Notes: generated by a model from the sequence alone, not told the origin. Shown: positions 22,867 to 32,437, counted from the stretch's first letter. The stretch: DNA of 64,000 nucleotides from Corynebacterium humireducens NBRC 106098 = DSM 45392 (GCF_000819445.1 NZ_CP005286.1:1674001-1738000); one strand, 5' to 3'. Program-made: numbers and translations.

Positions 22867-23554
22867 ACCGCCACCGACTGGCCACACTCGGCATCCCCGC
22901 CCTCGCGCTGTGCGTCGTGGCCAGATAGACGCTCACCGCCAGCCACCAGCTGCCCGACCCCGTGGCCAGCCACTTCGACTTCTCCGGGCGGGCTTGCCGA
23001 CGCCGCCGACGCGACCCTCGGCCCGGCGATCCCCCTCGCCCTGGGAGTCGGTGTCGCGGGTGGACTGCTCGTGGGGGTGCTCGCCGATCCCCCTGCGCCC
23101 GGGATCACGCGCCGTGTGGTTCGGTCGCGCCCGCCTCTCCCGGGTCGGCTACTGGCTCACGCTCGGCGCACTGTTCACTGTCGCCCTCCTCGCAGTCATG
23201 GCCTTCCTCGACGGTGCCTGGGTGTCGGCGCTCCTGCTGGCCGTGGGTACCCCGGCTCTGCTGGCCTTCCTTGAGGTGCGGGTGCGTGTCGACGCCCGCG
23301 GCACCCACTGGCAGCTGCTCCCCGGCTTCCCGCGCGGCAGCATCCCCCACGACGAGGTGACCCGCGTCGGAGCCGTCGACATCCGCCCCGGCGACTGGGG
23401 CGGCTGGGGATGGCGCGTCGGCACGCAGGGGCAGGCGGTGCTCATCCGCGGCGGCGAGGGGCTGCGCATCCAGCGCGGCAGCAGGAACCTCTACATCACC
23501 GTCGACGATGCAGCTCGTGGGGCCGCCCTCATCGAGGCCTACCGCCGGGCCTGA
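22863..23554 (+). pseudogene. Decayed DUF1648-type membrane protein gene
   Basis: The frame opens with a GTG overlapping the GntR stop and reads as a DUF1648-like protein (LPDPVASHFDFSG), but a TAG interrupts it at 22926. The similarity then shifts frame near 22990 (continuing GLADAADATLGPAIP) and again near 23075-23100 (continuing RAVWFGRARLSRVGYWLTLGALF). The last third, to 23554, reads cleanly with two membrane segments and a soluble domain. One stop and two frameshifts make a functional product unlikely, although the 3' part could in principle be translated. Confidence 0.8.
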
Positions 23555-23660
23555 TGCGTGGCATGTGCGGAAGTACCCTTCTGTCTGCCCTCCGCGCACC
23601 ATGACCAGGGGAAACGCACGGACCCCGAGAACATCGGGGCACTTCACAACGCGGCGCGCC

Positions 23661-24368
23661 TCAGGCCTTCGCCTTCCTCCGGTTCTGCCGCCATGCGCGG
23701 AACACCATGAGGCCCACCAGCCCCAGCGTGATCCACAGCAGGTAGCGGTTGACCACCTCGACGACCTCGAGGACCCGGTCACCGTAGGTGTATCCCAGCC
23801 ACATGAACAGGCCGTTGACCGCCAGGATGCTGAGCACGTTGACGACGAGCATGATCCAGAAGCGGATCTTCAGCAGTCCCGCGACGGCGTTGACCACGGT
23901 GTTGGGCACCGGGCCCGGCAGGTAGCCGAGCGGGATGAAGGCCAGCGTGCCCGCGTACATCCTCGTCGACTCCGACTTCACGGCGCGCTGGAAGAAGCGG
24001 TGCGCCCGCGGCATGTACTGCAGCGACATGTCGATGAACTCCATGCCCCACTTGCGTCCCATGGCCCAGTAGACGGGCATGAACTTCACGGCGCCGATGA
24101 CCGAGCACAGCAGGAACACCAGCCAGTGGCCGTTGCCCACGGAGGCGTTCGCCCCGGAGACCACGGCGGAGGTGTAGCCGCCGACCATGAGCGTGTAGAT
24201 CAGCGGGTGCGTCAGCAGCCAGGCGCGCAGCGGGATGAGCACCAGGGACCAGAGTCCCATGATGAGCAGCGCCGCGAAGAGGATCTTGTCCAACCGGTCG
24301 GGGTGCGCCAGAAAACCCGGCAGCTCCGGTTCTTCCTTCTTCTTCGTGTCCTGAGTGCTCATGTTCAT
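23661..24368 (-). CDS. DedA/VTT-like membrane protein
   Basis: A 235-residue protein with a charged N-terminus (STQDTKKKEEPEL) and about five hydrophobic segments. The central FIPLGYLPGPVPNTVVNAVAGL resembles the proline/glycine membrane re-entrant motif of DedA-family proteins, which act in lipid or undecaprenyl-phosphate transport. The match is approximate, so the family call is moderate. The ATG at 24368 is 7 nt after TAGGCT (24376-24381), suggesting leaderless expression. The gene ends in a C-terminal basic tail. Confidence 0.65.
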   Translation of the reverse strand: MNMSTQDTKKKEEPELPGFLAHPDRLDKILFAALLIMGLWSLVLIPLRAWLLTHPLIYTLMVGGYTSAVVSGANASVGNGHWLVFLLCSVIGAVKFMPVYWAMGRKWGMEFIDMSLQYMPRAHRFFQRAVKSESTRMYAGTLAFIPLGYLPGPVPNTVVNAVAGLLKIRFWIMLVVNVLSILAVNGLFMWLGYTYGDRVLEVVEVVNRYLLWITLGLVGLMVFRAWRQNRRKAKA

Positions 24369-24378
24369 TGGGCTGAGC

Positions 24379-25077
24379 CTACCGGGTGACCCAGGTGTCG
24401 GGGTGTTTCATCAGCCGGAACGCGATGAACGCGGGCACCCGCGACAGTTTCTCGTGGGCTGCGGGGTACTTCTCCCGCAGGGTCTCGGTGGGTTTCGGTT
24501 CCACGAGCTTCTCGACGACGAACCCCGCCTCCCCGAACTCCGCCACCAGGGTCTCCAGCGGGGCACGCCGGTAGGAGGTCTGGACGCCCATCGACCAGGT
24601 CTCCTCGATGCGTTCGCGGGTGAAATAGCTGCCGCCGAGGCGTCGCCAGTCGTCGGTGGGGTGGCCGGTGGAGATGAGCAGACGGCCGTCGTCACGCAGG
24701 ACGCGGTGGAACTCCCGCAGGGTGTTCACCGGGTAGTGCAGGTGATGCAGCACCAGCGCCATGAGCACCCGGTCGACGCTGGCGTCCTCCGCCCAGGTGA
24801 GGGGTTTCTCCAGGGTCCCGACATGGAACTGCGCCCCCGGGGCGCGTTTCCGCGCCAGCCGGATGAGTCTCTCACTCTCGTCGACGCCGACCACCGAGGC
24901 ACCCCGCGCGAGCAGTTCGGCGGCGTAGAGCCCGGAGCCGCAGCCGGCGTCGAGAATGTGCAGGCCGGAGACGTCACCCAACAGGTCGAGCATGGCCGGG
25001 CGGTCGTAGTGCGCGTTGTAGGGGCTGTCCGCGGCGTGGCGGTCGTAGGCCTCCGCTGCGCGGTCGAACATGGCCAT
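24379..25077 (-). CDS. Class I SAM-dependent methyltransferase
   Basis: A 232-residue cytoplasmic enzyme with the Rossmann motif I ILDAGCGSGLYAAELL (about residues 40-56), the acidic motif VVGVDES, and the motif IV/post-I region MALVLHHL. It fits the UbiE/SmtA-type class I family, but the substrate cannot be inferred. It starts 3 nt after the stop of the small hypothetical gene upstream and probably forms a two-gene operon with it. Confidence 0.85.
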   Translation of the reverse strand: MAMFDRAAEAYDRHAADSPYNAHYDRPAMLDLLGDVSGLHILDAGCGSGLYAAELLARGASVVGVDESERLIRLARKRAPGAQFHVGTLEKPLTWAEDASVDRVLMALVLHHLHYPVNTLREFHRVLRDDGRLLISTGHPTDDWRRLGGSYFTRERIEETWSMGVQTSYRRAPLETLVAEFGEAGFVVEKLVEPKPTETLREKYPAAHEKLSRVPAFIAFRLMKHPDTWVTR

Positions 25078-25080
25078 CGC

Positions 25081-25461
25081 TCAGGAGCGGTCCTGCCAGG
25101 CGCAGGAGGCCCCGATGCCGGGTTCCGTGGGACCCTCCATGCTCGTGCCGTACCAGTAGGTGCCCTCCGGGAGGGCACCGACGACCCGGGCGGTGGCGTC
25201 GCGCAGATCCAGATCGCTGCGGCCGTTGATGATCACCCGGTAGAGCACCTCGGTGGTGGGCATCCGCCCCTTGTCCTGGGCGAACTGGGTGACGAGCATG
25301 TTGTCGGGTTCGCAGGTGAGATCGACGATCTCCCCGTGCACGGTGTCGACGTCGTAGCTGACCTCACCCAGCGCCGCCGGGAGCACCCCGGAGAGCGTCT
25401 CCCACTCGGCGGGGCGGGCGAGGATGTTGAGGTCGGTCGAGATGGTGCGGGTGGCGTTCAT
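25081..25461 (-). CDS. Hypothetical 126-residue protein
   Basis: I do not recognise this protein. It is acidic, has no signal peptide or membrane segment, and ends in a Trp- and Gly-rich stretch (YWYGTSMEGPTEPG). The ATG at 25461 has TAGCGT 6 nt upstream (25468-25473), and this -10 hexamer starts with the TAG stop codon of trmD. It is followed 3 nt later by the methyltransferase, so the two may act together. Confidence 0.75.
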   Translation of the reverse strand: MNATRTISTDLNILARPAEWETLSGVLPAALGEVSYDVDTVHGEIVDLTCEPDNMLVTQFAQDKGRMPTTEVLYRVIINGRSDLDLRDATARVVGALPEGTYWYGTSMEGPTEPGIGASCAWQDRS

Positions 25462-25470
25462 GTCCCCACG

Positions 25471-26289
25471 CTACTCGAGGCCGAGGACCTTCCGGTCGGC
25501 CGGCGACAGGTCGACGTCGGCAAGCAGTTCCGGGCGGACGGCCTGCGTGCGCAGCAGTGCCTGGTCACGACGCCACCGATCGACGCGGGCGTGGTTGCCG
25601 GAGAAGAGCACCTCCGGCACGTCGAGGCCCCGCCAGGTGCGCGGTTTGGTGTACGACGGTCCCTCGAGCAGGCCGTCGGAGAAGCTGTCCTCCTCGTGGC
25701 TGCGGCGGTTGCCCAGCACCCCGGGGATGAGGCGGACGACGGCCTCGGCGATGACGAGCACCGCCACCTCCCCGCCGATGAGGACGTAGTCGCCGATGGA
25801 CACCTCGCGGACGCGGTAGCGCCGCTCGGCGTCGACGATGACGCGCTGGTCGATGCCCTCGTAACGGCCGCAGGCGAAGACGATGTGCTCCTCGTGGGAC
25901 CACTCCCGCGCGTCCGCCTGGGTGAAGGGCTTACCGGCCGGGGTGGGCACGATGAGCAGGGGCCGCTCGTCGCGCTCCCCCGCCTCGTAGGAGGACTCCA
26001 CCGTGTCGACGGGCTTCTCCAGATGCGGCAGGGAGCTCTCCAGCTCGACACCGGCGACGCCGGCGGCGACGTCATCGAGCGCCGGACCCCACACCTCGGG
26101 CTTCATGACCATGCCGGGCCCGCCGCCGTAGGGGGTGTCGTCGACGGACTTGTGCACGTCGTGGGCCCAGTCACGCAGGTCATGGACCCCGACGGAGAGG
26201 ATCCCCTGCTCGATGGCCTTGCCCAGCAGGGCGTGGCGCAGCGGGTCGAGGTACTCGGGGAAGATGGTGACGACGTCGAGGCGCATCAC
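25471..26289 (-). CDS. trmD: tRNA (guanine-N1)-methyltransferase
   Basis: TrmD makes m1G37 in tRNAs and prevents frameshifting. This 272-residue SPOUT enzyme begins MRLDVVTIFPEYLDPLRHALLGKA and has PYGGGPGMVMKPE, the SAM trefoil-knot region FACGRYEGID...VSIGDYVLIGGEVAVLV, and RLIPGVLGNRRSHEEDSF. The N-terminal SPOUT domain and the DNA/RNA-binding C-terminal domain are complete. It overlaps rimM by 4 nt, the conserved rimM-trmD pair. Confidence 0.97.
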   Translation of the reverse strand: MMRLDVVTIFPEYLDPLRHALLGKAIEQGILSVGVHDLRDWAHDVHKSVDDTPYGGGPGMVMKPEVWGPALDDVAAGVAGVELESSLPHLEKPVDTVESSYEAGERDERPLLIVPTPAGKPFTQADAREWSHEEHIVFACGRYEGIDQRVIVDAERRYRVREVSIGDYVLIGGEVAVLVIAEAVVRLIPGVLGNRRSHEEDSFSDGLLEGPSYTKPRTWRGLDVPEVLFSGNHARVDRWRRDQALLRTQAVRPELLADVDLSPADRKVLGLE

Positions 26290-26861
26290 AGGTCCAGCAG
26301 TCCTTCCGGCGGGGTGATGACGATGGCCTCGTTGTCGAGGTCCACGATGGGCACGAGGGCGTGGACGAACGGGACCATCGCCTCGCCGCCCTCGTCGAGG
26401 GCGATCTCGAGGAGGCGGTGGGCGGCACCCCGGACGACGCTGGTGACCTCGCCGATGTCCTCCGGCTCGGGCTGCGCGCCCTCGTAGGCGCGCGCGTTGG
26501 CCTCCTCCTCGGAGACAGCGCCGACGTTGAGCACGCGCAGACCGATGAGCTCGTGGTCGTAGTAGGCGTCGTCGTCCTCGTCGACGACCGGTTCCGCGAA
26601 GAAACGCAGGCCCCGCAGGGACTCCGCCTCGGTGCGGGAGGGGATCTCCTCGAAGGTGACCAGCACGCGGCCCTGGTGCGGGCGCATCCCCCGCACGGTC
26701 AGCGTCACGGTCTTGCCGGTCTGCCGCCCCTCGAGCACGGTGCCGACGGCGAAACGCCCCGCCGGGTCATCCGTCGTGGCGTCGACGACGACCTCGCCGC
26801 GCACACCGTGGGGCTTGACCACTCGTCCGATCTGGACCTCAACCTGGGAATCTTCACTCAC
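26286..26861 (-). CDS. rimM: 16S rRNA processing protein RimM
   Basis: RimM assists 30S head assembly and binds S19. This 191-residue protein opens with VQIGRVVKPHGVRGEVVVDATTDDPAGRF, followed by the PRC-barrel half (VLNVGAVSEEE... LLEIALDEGGEAMVPFVHALVPIVDLDNEAI). The central acidic linker is longer than in E. coli. The GTG start has TAGCAT 7 nt upstream (26869-26874), so a leaderless transcript is likely. It diverges from a cupin gene across only 31 bp. Confidence 0.95.
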   Translation of the reverse strand: MSEDSQVEVQIGRVVKPHGVRGEVVVDATTDDPAGRFAVGTVLEGRQTGKTVTLTVRGMRPHQGRVLVTFEEIPSRTEAESLRGLRFFAEPVVDEDDDAYYDHELIGLRVLNVGAVSEEEANARAYEGAQPEPEDIGEVTSVVRGAAHRLLEIALDEGGEAMVPFVHALVPIVDLDNEAIVITPPEGLLDL

Positions 26862-26892
26862 GGGTTACATGCTAGTCGGTACGCTCGGAGCC

Positions 26893-27303
26893 ATGACCGA
26901 CCACTCTGTCCCCGTGAACTCACCCGACACCTTCGGTGACGCCGCCACCCGTGACTCCGACGCGATGACCGTCCTCGCACTCGCCGACGCCGCGCCCACC
27001 CCCGACCCCTCCCGTCCCCGCCCGGCGGTGCAGCGCCTGCTGCAGGGCGACGGGGCCAACCTCATCGCCTTCACCTTCGCGCCGGGCCAGGAACTGCCCG
27101 ACCACCGTTCCGCGCACCCCATCACCGTGCAGTGCCTCGAGGGCGTCCTCGACTTCACGTGCGGCGGGGAGACGGTGCGCCTGGCGCCGGGCGTGGTGGT
27201 GCATCTGCGCGCGCAGATCACCCACCGCGTCGACTGCCCGGCGGACGCCCCGGAACGCAACGTGCTCCTTCTGAGCATGCTGACCGGTGAACGCCATGAG
27301 TGA
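26893..27303 (+). CDS. Small cupin protein
   Basis: A 136-residue protein with one cupin barrel. The two motifs appear as PDHRSAHPITVQCLEGVLDF and LAPGVVVHLRAQITHRVDC, with His residues placed to bind a metal. The ligand or reaction is unknown. TACGCT 7 nt upstream of the ATG suggests leaderless expression, and the -10 boxes of this gene and rimM are only 5 bp apart on opposite strands. The stop overlaps the deoD start, so it may be coexpressed with nucleoside catabolism. Confidence 0.8.
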   Translation: MTDHSVPVNSPDTFGDAATRDSDAMTVLALADAAPTPDPSRPRPAVQRLLQGDGANLIAFTFAPGQELPDHRSAHPITVQCLEGVLDFTCGGETVRLAPGVVVHLRAQITHRVDCPADAPERNVLLLSMLTGERHE

Positions 27304-28015
27304 GCTGCCCGACACCCCGCACATCAACCCGGGTGGCGCGCCCATCGCGCAGACCGTGCTCATGCCGGGTGACCCGCTGCGTGCGCGGTTCATCGCGGAG
27401 ACCTACCTGGACGACGTCGTCCAGTTCAACGCCGTGCGCAACATGCTCGGCTTCACCGGCACGTGGAAGGGGCAGGAGGTGTCGGTGATGGGCTCCGGGA
27501 TGGGCATCCCCTCGATCTCCATCTACGCGCACGAGCTCATCCACGTCTACGGGGCGCAGCGGCTCATCCGCGTCGGCTCCTGCGGGGCGATGCAGCCGGA
27601 TCTGGACCTCTACGAGATCATCGTCGCCCAGGGCGCGTGCACCGACTCCCGTTTCCTCGCCCAGTTCAACCTGCCGGGCACCTTCGCGCCGCTCGCGTCG
27701 TGGAAACTGCTCAAGGCGGTCACCGACGAGGCCGAGAGCCAGGGCGTGGACGTGCACGTGGGCAACATCCTGTCCTCCGACATCTTCTACAACGCCGACG
27801 ACACCGCGATCTCCCGCTGGGCGTCGATGGGGGTCCTCGGCGTGGAGATGGAGTCCGCCGGCCTCTACGCCGTCGCCGCGGCCGCCGGGGTGGAGGCCCT
27901 GGGCCTGTTCACCGTGTCCGACAACATCGTCACGGGCCGGGCGACCTCGGCCTCCGAACGGGAGACCGCGTTCACCCGGATGATGGAGCTGGCGCTTCCG
28001 CTGTCAGCGCTGTGA
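27296..28015 (+). CDS. deoD: Purine-nucleoside phosphorylase, DeoD type
   Basis: A 239-residue hexameric-type PNP that cleaves purine (deoxy)nucleosides to base and (deoxy)ribose-1-phosphate. Motifs are MPGDPLRARFIAETYL, GSGMGIPSISIYAHELI, RVGSCGAM, VEMESAGLY and the catalytic VSDNIVTG with Asp. The ATG at 27296 lies within the cupin 3' end. Its last 44 bp overlap the convergent phosphomutase gene on the opposite strand. Confidence 0.95.
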   Translation: MSELPDTPHINPGGAPIAQTVLMPGDPLRARFIAETYLDDVVQFNAVRNMLGFTGTWKGQEVSVMGSGMGIPSISIYAHELIHVYGAQRLIRVGSCGAMQPDLDLYEIIVAQGACTDSRFLAQFNLPGTFAPLASWKLLKAVTDEAESQGVDVHVGNILSSDIFYNADDTAISRWASMGVLGVEMESAGLYAVAAAAGVEALGLFTVSDNIVTGRATSASERETAFTRMMELALPLSAL

Positions 28016-29396
28016 GACGCTGCTGCGCCTCGGCGCGGGTGGGCGCGACGGCCTCGAAGTAGTACTTGATCTTCGGTTCCGTGCCCGAGGGGCGCACGAT
28101 GATGCGGTCCGGTCCGATCTCCCGGACCTGCATGTCCCCGCTCGGCCTGGTCACCCGCACCGCCACCTGCGTGGTCAGGTGGTACCCGAAGAGCTCACCG
28201 AGCTCATCGAGCAGGGCCGTCAGGGAGCTTCTCGACGCCAGCTCGGCCACCCGCAGGCACGCCGTGACACCGTCCTTGTCCCCCACCGCCTGCGGGTCGA
28301 CGCAGTAGCCGAGGGCCTCCTCGTAGCCGTAGATGAGGTCCGGGACGCGGGAGATCCACTTGAAGCCCGTGGGGGTCTCCGCGAAGCCGAGCCCGTGGTG
28401 CGCGGCGATCCGGCGCAGCAGCCGGGAGGACACGTTCGAGCAGGCCAGGACCCCGCCGGTGGCGCGGGAGGCCACGTCCCAGCCGAGCAGCGCCCCGACC
28501 TCGTCGCCGGTGAACTGCCGACCCGGGACGGCGACGGCGCAGCGGTCGGCGTCCGGGTCGAGCGCCAGGATGAGGTCCGCGCCGACCTCTGCGGCACGGG
28601 CGAACGCCAGGTCGAGGGCCCCCTCCTCCTCCGGGTTGGGGAAGGCGACGGTCGGGAAGTCCGGGTCGGGCTGCTCCTGCTCCGGCACCGGGTGGACGTC
28701 GGTGAAGCCGGCGCGCTGCAGCGCCTCCGCCAGCACCGCCCCGCCGACGCCGTGCATCGCCGTGGTGACGATCCGCGGCTGGGACGAGGGGGCGTCGATG
28801 AGCGAGACCGCACGGGCGAGATACTCCTCGCGGACGTCGACCGGGGTGATGTTCCCCCGGGACCGGGGCACCTCGTCGGCCCAGGGCGCGGCGGCGATGG
28901 CGGCGGCTATCTCCGCGTCGGTGGGCGGGATGATCTGCGAGCCGGTGGCGTCATAGACCTTGTAGCCGTTGTCGGTGGCCGGGTTGTGGGAGGCGGTGAT
29001 CATGACGCCGGCGTCCGCACCCAGGTGGCGCACCGCGAACGCCGTCACCGGGGTGGGCAGCTGCGGGGGCAGGGCCAATACCTCGATGCCCGCGGCGGAC
29101 AGCACCTCCGCGCAGGCCGCCCGGAAATCGGCGGAGCCGTGGCGGGCGTCGCAGCCCACGACCACGCGCGTGCCCGGCCCCAGCCAGGCGGCCAGTCCGG
29201 CGGTGGTGCGGGTGACGGTCGCGACGTTCATCGCGGTCTCCCCCGCCCCGACCGGCCCACGCAGTCCGGCGGTGCCGAAGGTCAGGGGCCCGTCGAAACG
29301 CTCCGCCAGCAGCGGGTCACCTGACGCCAGCCAGCCGCGCACCTCCGCGCGGGTCACCGGGTCGGGGTCGTGCGCGGCCCACTCCTCGGGGGTCAC
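27972..29396 (-). CDS. Phospho-sugar mutase of the phosphohexomutase family
   Basis: A 474-residue alpha-D-phosphohexomutase with the catalytic serine loop [16 protein letters not shown], the metal loop [12 protein letters not shown], a sugar-specificity loop near GYEEALGYC and the phosphate-binding [10 protein letters not shown]. The family includes phosphomannomutase, phosphoglucomutase and phosphopentomutase. Its place beside deoC and deoA suggests that it isomerises (deoxy)ribose-1-phosphate to the 5-phosphate, but that is inference. It overlaps deoC by 4 nt at its start and deoD by 44 nt at its end. Confidence 0.88.
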   Translation of the reverse strand: MTPEEWAAHDPDPVTRAEVRGWLASGDPLLAERFDGPLTFGTAGLRGPVGAGETAMNVATVTRTTAGLAAWLGPGTRVVVGCDARHGSADFRAACAEVLSAAGIEVLALPPQLPTPVTAFAVRHLGADAGVMITASHNPATDNGYKVYDATGSQIIPPTDAEIAAAIAAAPWADEVPRSRGNITPVDVREEYLARAVSLIDAPSSQPRIVTTAMHGVGGAVLAEALQRAGFTDVHPVPEQEQPDPDFPTVAFPNPEEEGALDLAFARAAEVGADLILALDPDADRCAVAVPGRQFTGDEVGALLGWDVASRATGGVLACSNVSSRLLRRIAAHHGLGFAETPTGFKWISRVPDLIYGYEEALGYCVDPQAVGDKDGVTACLRVAELASRSSLTALLDELGELFGYHLTTQVAVRVTRPSGDMQVREIGPDRIIVRPSGTEPKIKYYFEAVAPTRAEAQQRLTALTAEAPAPSSG

Positions 29397-30037
29397 AGGC
29401 CGTCGAGAACCGCGGCGGAGGCGGAGCAGCCCAGGCGGGTGGCACCGGCCTCGATCATGGCCAGGGCGGTCTCGGTGTCACGGATGCCTCCCGAGGCCTT
29501 GATGCCGAGGAAGCCGCCGACGGTGTCGTGCATGATCTCCACGGCCCGGACGGTCGCGCCGCCGGCGGGGTGGAACCCGGTGGAGGTCTTCACGAAGTCC
29601 GCGCCCGCCCGTTCCGCCGCGATGCAGCACTGGACGATCTGGAAGTCGGAGAGCGCCGCCGTCTCGAGGATGACCTTGAGCACCCGGTTGGGGATGGCAT
29701 CGCGCACTGCGCGGATCTCGGACTCCACCGCCTCGAACTCGTGCTCCATGGCGAAGGCGAGGTTGATCACCATGTCCACCTCGTCCGCGCCGGTGCTCAC
29801 CGCCAGGGAGGCCTCGGCCGCCTTAATGTTGCTGTGGTGCGCGCCGGAGGGGAAACCACACACGGTGGCCACCCGGAGGTTGCCCGGGGTGTACACGGGC
29901 AGGCGCGAGGGGGAGACACACACCGAGTAGACGCCGAGGTCGACAGCCTCCTCGACGAGCCACTCGACGTCGGCGGCCGTCGCCTCCGGCTTCAGGAGGG
30001 TGTGGTCGATGTACTGGGCCAGTTCGCTGCGCTTCAT
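29393..30037 (-). CDS. deoC: Deoxyribose-phosphate aldolase
   Basis: A 214-residue class I aldolase that cleaves 2-deoxyribose-5-phosphate to glyceraldehyde-3-phosphate and acetaldehyde. The Schiff-base lysine is in FVKTSTGF, the proton-relay lysine in [10 protein letters not shown], and Asp in EVDMVINLA. The start at 30037 has GGAGG only 1-2 nt before the ATG, an unusually tight spacing, but [17 protein letters not shown] is the normal family start and no alternative fits. It lies 10 nt after deoA. Confidence 0.95.
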   Translation of the reverse strand: MKRSELAQYIDHTLLKPEATAADVEWLVEEAVDLGVYSVCVSPSRLPVYTPGNLRVATVCGFPSGAHHSNIKAAEASLAVSTGADEVDMVINLAFAMEHEFEAVESEIRAVRDAIPNRVLKVILETAALSDFQIVQCCIAAERAGADFVKTSTGFHPAGGATVRAVEIMHDTVGGFLGIKASGGIRDTETALAMIEAGATRLGCSASAAVLDGL

Positions 30038-30047
30038 ACCTCCAGTT

Positions 30048-31307
30048 CTAGTCGATCTTCCCGTGGATGAGCGTGCGCGGGGTGGGCGGGGTGTCCCCGA
30101 TGACCGGCGCCAGCACCTCCAGGGCGCGGTCGAATCGCTCCGGGGTGTCGGTGTGGAGCGTGAGCAGCCGCTGCCCGCGGGTGACCCGGGCGCCCAGCGG
30201 CGCGTGGATCTCAATGCCCGCCCCCGCCTGCACCGGGTCCTCCTTCCGGGAGCGTCCCGCGCCGAGCCGCCAGCTGGCGGTGCCGACCTCGAGTGCGTCG
30301 AGGCCCGTGACGTAGCCGTCCCGTTCGGCCAGCACGTCACGTGTGTGCCGGGCCTGTGGCAGCGGGGCGTCCGGGTCGCCGCCCTGCGCGGTGACCATCG
30401 CCCGCCACGTGTCCATCGCGCGGCCGTCCCGCAGAGCGTCGGCGGGGTCGGCGTCGACCCCGGCGAGGGTGAGCATCTCCCGGGCCAACGCCAGCGTCAG
30501 TTCCACGACGTCCGCCGGTCCCCCACCGGCGAGCACCTCCACGGCCTCGCGCACCTCCAGGGCGTTGCCCACGGTGCGTCCCAGCGGCGTCGACATGTCG
30601 GTGAGGAGTGCGCAGCTGCGCACTCCCGCGTCCTCCCCCAGCTCGACCATGGTGCGGGCGAGCTCGCGGGCGTCGGCAAGCTCCCTCATGAACGCCCCGG
30701 ACCCCACCTTGACGTCGAGGACGAGGGCGTCGGTGCCCTCGGCGATCTTCTTGCTCATGATCGAGCTGGCGATCAGCGGGATCGAGTCGACCGTGCCGGT
30801 GACGTCGCGCAGGGCGTAGAGCTTACGGTCCGCGGGCGCGAGATCGGCACCCGCCGCCGCGACGAACGCCCCCGGACCGCGCAGGATGTCCTGCATCTCG
30901 GGCGTCGACAGGTCCGCCCGCCACCCGGGGACGGCCTCCAGCTTGTCCAGCGTCCCACCCGTGTGCCCCAGCCCGCGGCCGGAGAGCTGCGGCACCGCGA
31001 CCCCGTGCGCCGCGACCAGGGGTCCGAGCGGCAGCGTGATCTTGTCGCCCACCCCACCGGTCGAGTGCTTGTCCACCGTCCCCTTTCCCAGCGTCCACCC
31101 CATCCGGCTGCCCGAGTCGATCATCGCGTTCGTCCAGTCGACGATCTCCCGCCGTTCCATCCCGCGGAGGAAGACCGCCATCGCCAGCGCCGCCATCTGC
31201 TCCTCGCCCACCCGGTCGTGCGTGTAGGCGTCGATGACCCAGTCGATCTGGGCGGTGCTCAGGGCGGCACCGTCACGCTTGGTGCGGATAATGTCGATCA
31301 TGTCCAT
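30048..31307 (-). CDS. deoA: Thymidine/pyrimidine-nucleoside phosphorylase
   Basis: A 419-residue phosphorylase of the nucleoside phosphorylase/TrpD fold. [58 protein letters not shown] and the C-terminal barrel-sandwich domain identify it. Start choice: the ATG at 31307 has TAGGAT ending 7 nt upstream (31315-31320), consistent with a leaderless mRNA; ATGs at 31316 and 31301 are alternatives. Only 23 bp separate it from the divergent cdd start. It leads deoA-deoC-phosphomutase. Confidence 0.94.
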   Translation of the reverse strand: MDMIDIIRTKRDGAALSTAQIDWVIDAYTHDRVGEEQMAALAMAVFLRGMERREIVDWTNAMIDSGSRMGWTLGKGTVDKHSTGGVGDKITLPLGPLVAAHGVAVPQLSGRGLGHTGGTLDKLEAVPGWRADLSTPEMQDILRGPGAFVAAAGADLAPADRKLYALRDVTGTVDSIPLIASSIMSKKIAEGTDALVLDVKVGSGAFMRELADARELARTMVELGEDAGVRSCALLTDMSTPLGRTVGNALEVREAVEVLAGGGPADVVELTLALAREMLTLAGVDADPADALRDGRAMDTWRAMVTAQGGDPDAPLPQARHTRDVLAERDGYVTGLDALEVGTASWRLGAGRSRKEDPVQAGAGIEIHAPLGARVTRGQRLLTLHTDTPERFDRALEVLAPVIGDTPPTPRTLIHGKID

Positions 31308-31330
31308 GGCGCCCATCCTAAGGAGATGAC

Positions 31331-31687
31331 ATGCTTCTCGACCTGCTGGACCAGGCCCGCCGCGCCGCCGCCCACGCCTACGCCCCGTACAGCAACCACC
31401 CCGTCGGAGCCGCCGTGCTCACCACCACGGGGGAGGTCTTCACCGGCTGCAACGTCGAGAACGCCGCCTACGGGGAGACCATCTGCGCCGAACGCGGCGC
31501 CGTCATGGCGATGGTCGCCGCCGGCTTCCGTGACATCGAGGCCGTGGCGGTCAGCGGCCCCGACGGCCCGTGCTGGCCCTGCGGCTCCTGCCGCCAGGTG
31601 CTCCACGAGTTCGGCTGCCGCCGCGTGCTTGTCGACGACCACGAGGTGGATTTCGCGGACCTGCTGCCGCACGCCTTCAGGCTGTGA
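31331..31687 (+). CDS. cdd: Cytidine deaminase
   Basis: A 118-residue homotetramer-type enzyme that converts (deoxy)cytidine to (deoxy)uridine. The zinc and catalytic motifs are intact: NVENAAYGETICAERGA (Cys and catalytic Glu) and PCGSCRQVLHEF (two Cys). AAGGAG lies 7 nt before the ATG. Its promoter must lie inside the divergent deoA gene because the starts are 23 bp apart. Confidence 0.96.
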   Translation: MLLDLLDQARRAAAHAYAPYSNHPVGAAVLTTTGEVFTGCNVENAAYGETICAERGAVMAMVAAGFRDIEAVAVSGPDGPCWPCGSCRQVLHEFGCRRVLVDDHEVDFADLLPHAFRL

Positions 31688-31694
31688 ATCGACA

Positions 31695-31723
31695 AACCCC
31701 GCTCACCGACGGTGAACGGGGTT
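31695..31723. terminator. Shared terminator between cdd and rpsP
   Basis: Thirteen-base arms (31695-31707 and 31711-31723) pair with one mismatch around a 3-base loop between convergent genes. The minus strand is followed by a short T-rich stretch and the plus strand has none, so it serves rpsP better. Confidence 0.7.
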
Positions 31724-31737
31724 GATCTCGGAGTGGC

Positions 31738-32268
31738 TTACTCAGCGGACTCCTCGGAGGACTCCTCAGCCGGAGCCTCCTCGGCGGCCTCGGCCTCTGC
31801 CTCAGCCTTGGCGGCCTCCTCGGCGGCAGCCTTCTCGGCGGCCTCCTTCTCAGCAGCAGCCTTGGCCTCGGCCTCCTCCTTGGCCTTGCGCTTCTTCTCG
31901 GTGATGGCCTCAGCGGTCGGGCCCTCGTTGGCCTCGGCCAGAGCCTGGTTGAACAGGTCCAGCTTGGACGGCTTCTCCTCGGCGACCTTGAGGGTGCCCT
32001 CGGCGCCCTCCAGGCCCTTGAACTTCTGCCAGTCGCCGGTGACCTTCAGCAGAGCCATGACCGGCTCGGTCGGCTGGGCGCCGACGGACAGCCAGTACTG
32101 TGCGCGCTCGGAGTCGATCTTGATGACGGACGGCTCCTGCTTCGGCTCGTAGATGCCGATGTTCTCGATGACCTTGCCGTCACGGCGGGTGCGGGCGTCG
32201 GCGATGACGACGCGGTAGTGCGGGGTGCGGATCTTACCGATACGCTGCAGCTTGATCTTGACAGCCAT
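31738..32268 (-). CDS. rpsP: 30S ribosomal protein S16 with long acidic tail
   Basis: Residues 1-85 are standard S16 ([32 protein letters not shown]..., read at 32030-32268). A Lys/Glu/Ala-rich extension of about 90 residues follows, ending in a run of Glu and Ser. At 176 residues it is about twice the E. coli length; a C-terminal extension is known in actinobacterial S16, but this one is long. GAGGAG is the SD. A TATAGT -10 candidate at 32405-32410 implies a leader of about 130 nt. In mycobacteria rpsP also lies near rimM-trmD and ffh. Confidence 0.95.
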   Translation of the reverse strand: MAVKIKLQRIGKIRTPHYRVVIADARTRRDGKVIENIGIYEPKQEPSVIKIDSERAQYWLSVGAQPTEPVMALLKVTGDWQKFKGLEGAEGTLKVAEEKPSKLDLFNQALAEANEGPTAEAITEKKRKAKEEAEAKAAAEKEAAEKAAAEEAAKAEAEAEAAEEAPAEESSEESAE

Positions 32269-32437
32269 GTGGGGCTCCTCGTGAGTCACTGGGCAGTTCA
32301 GACACCCGCCTCCTGTCGGCGGGCCGGTTCAACCCTTGGATTTCACTGCGTGTGACTGACCGGTCGACCGTGGTCGGGGGCGGTGTTACGCAGTAACCCG
32401 GAAAACTATACCGGGTCACCGCACGAGGATGAAATCG

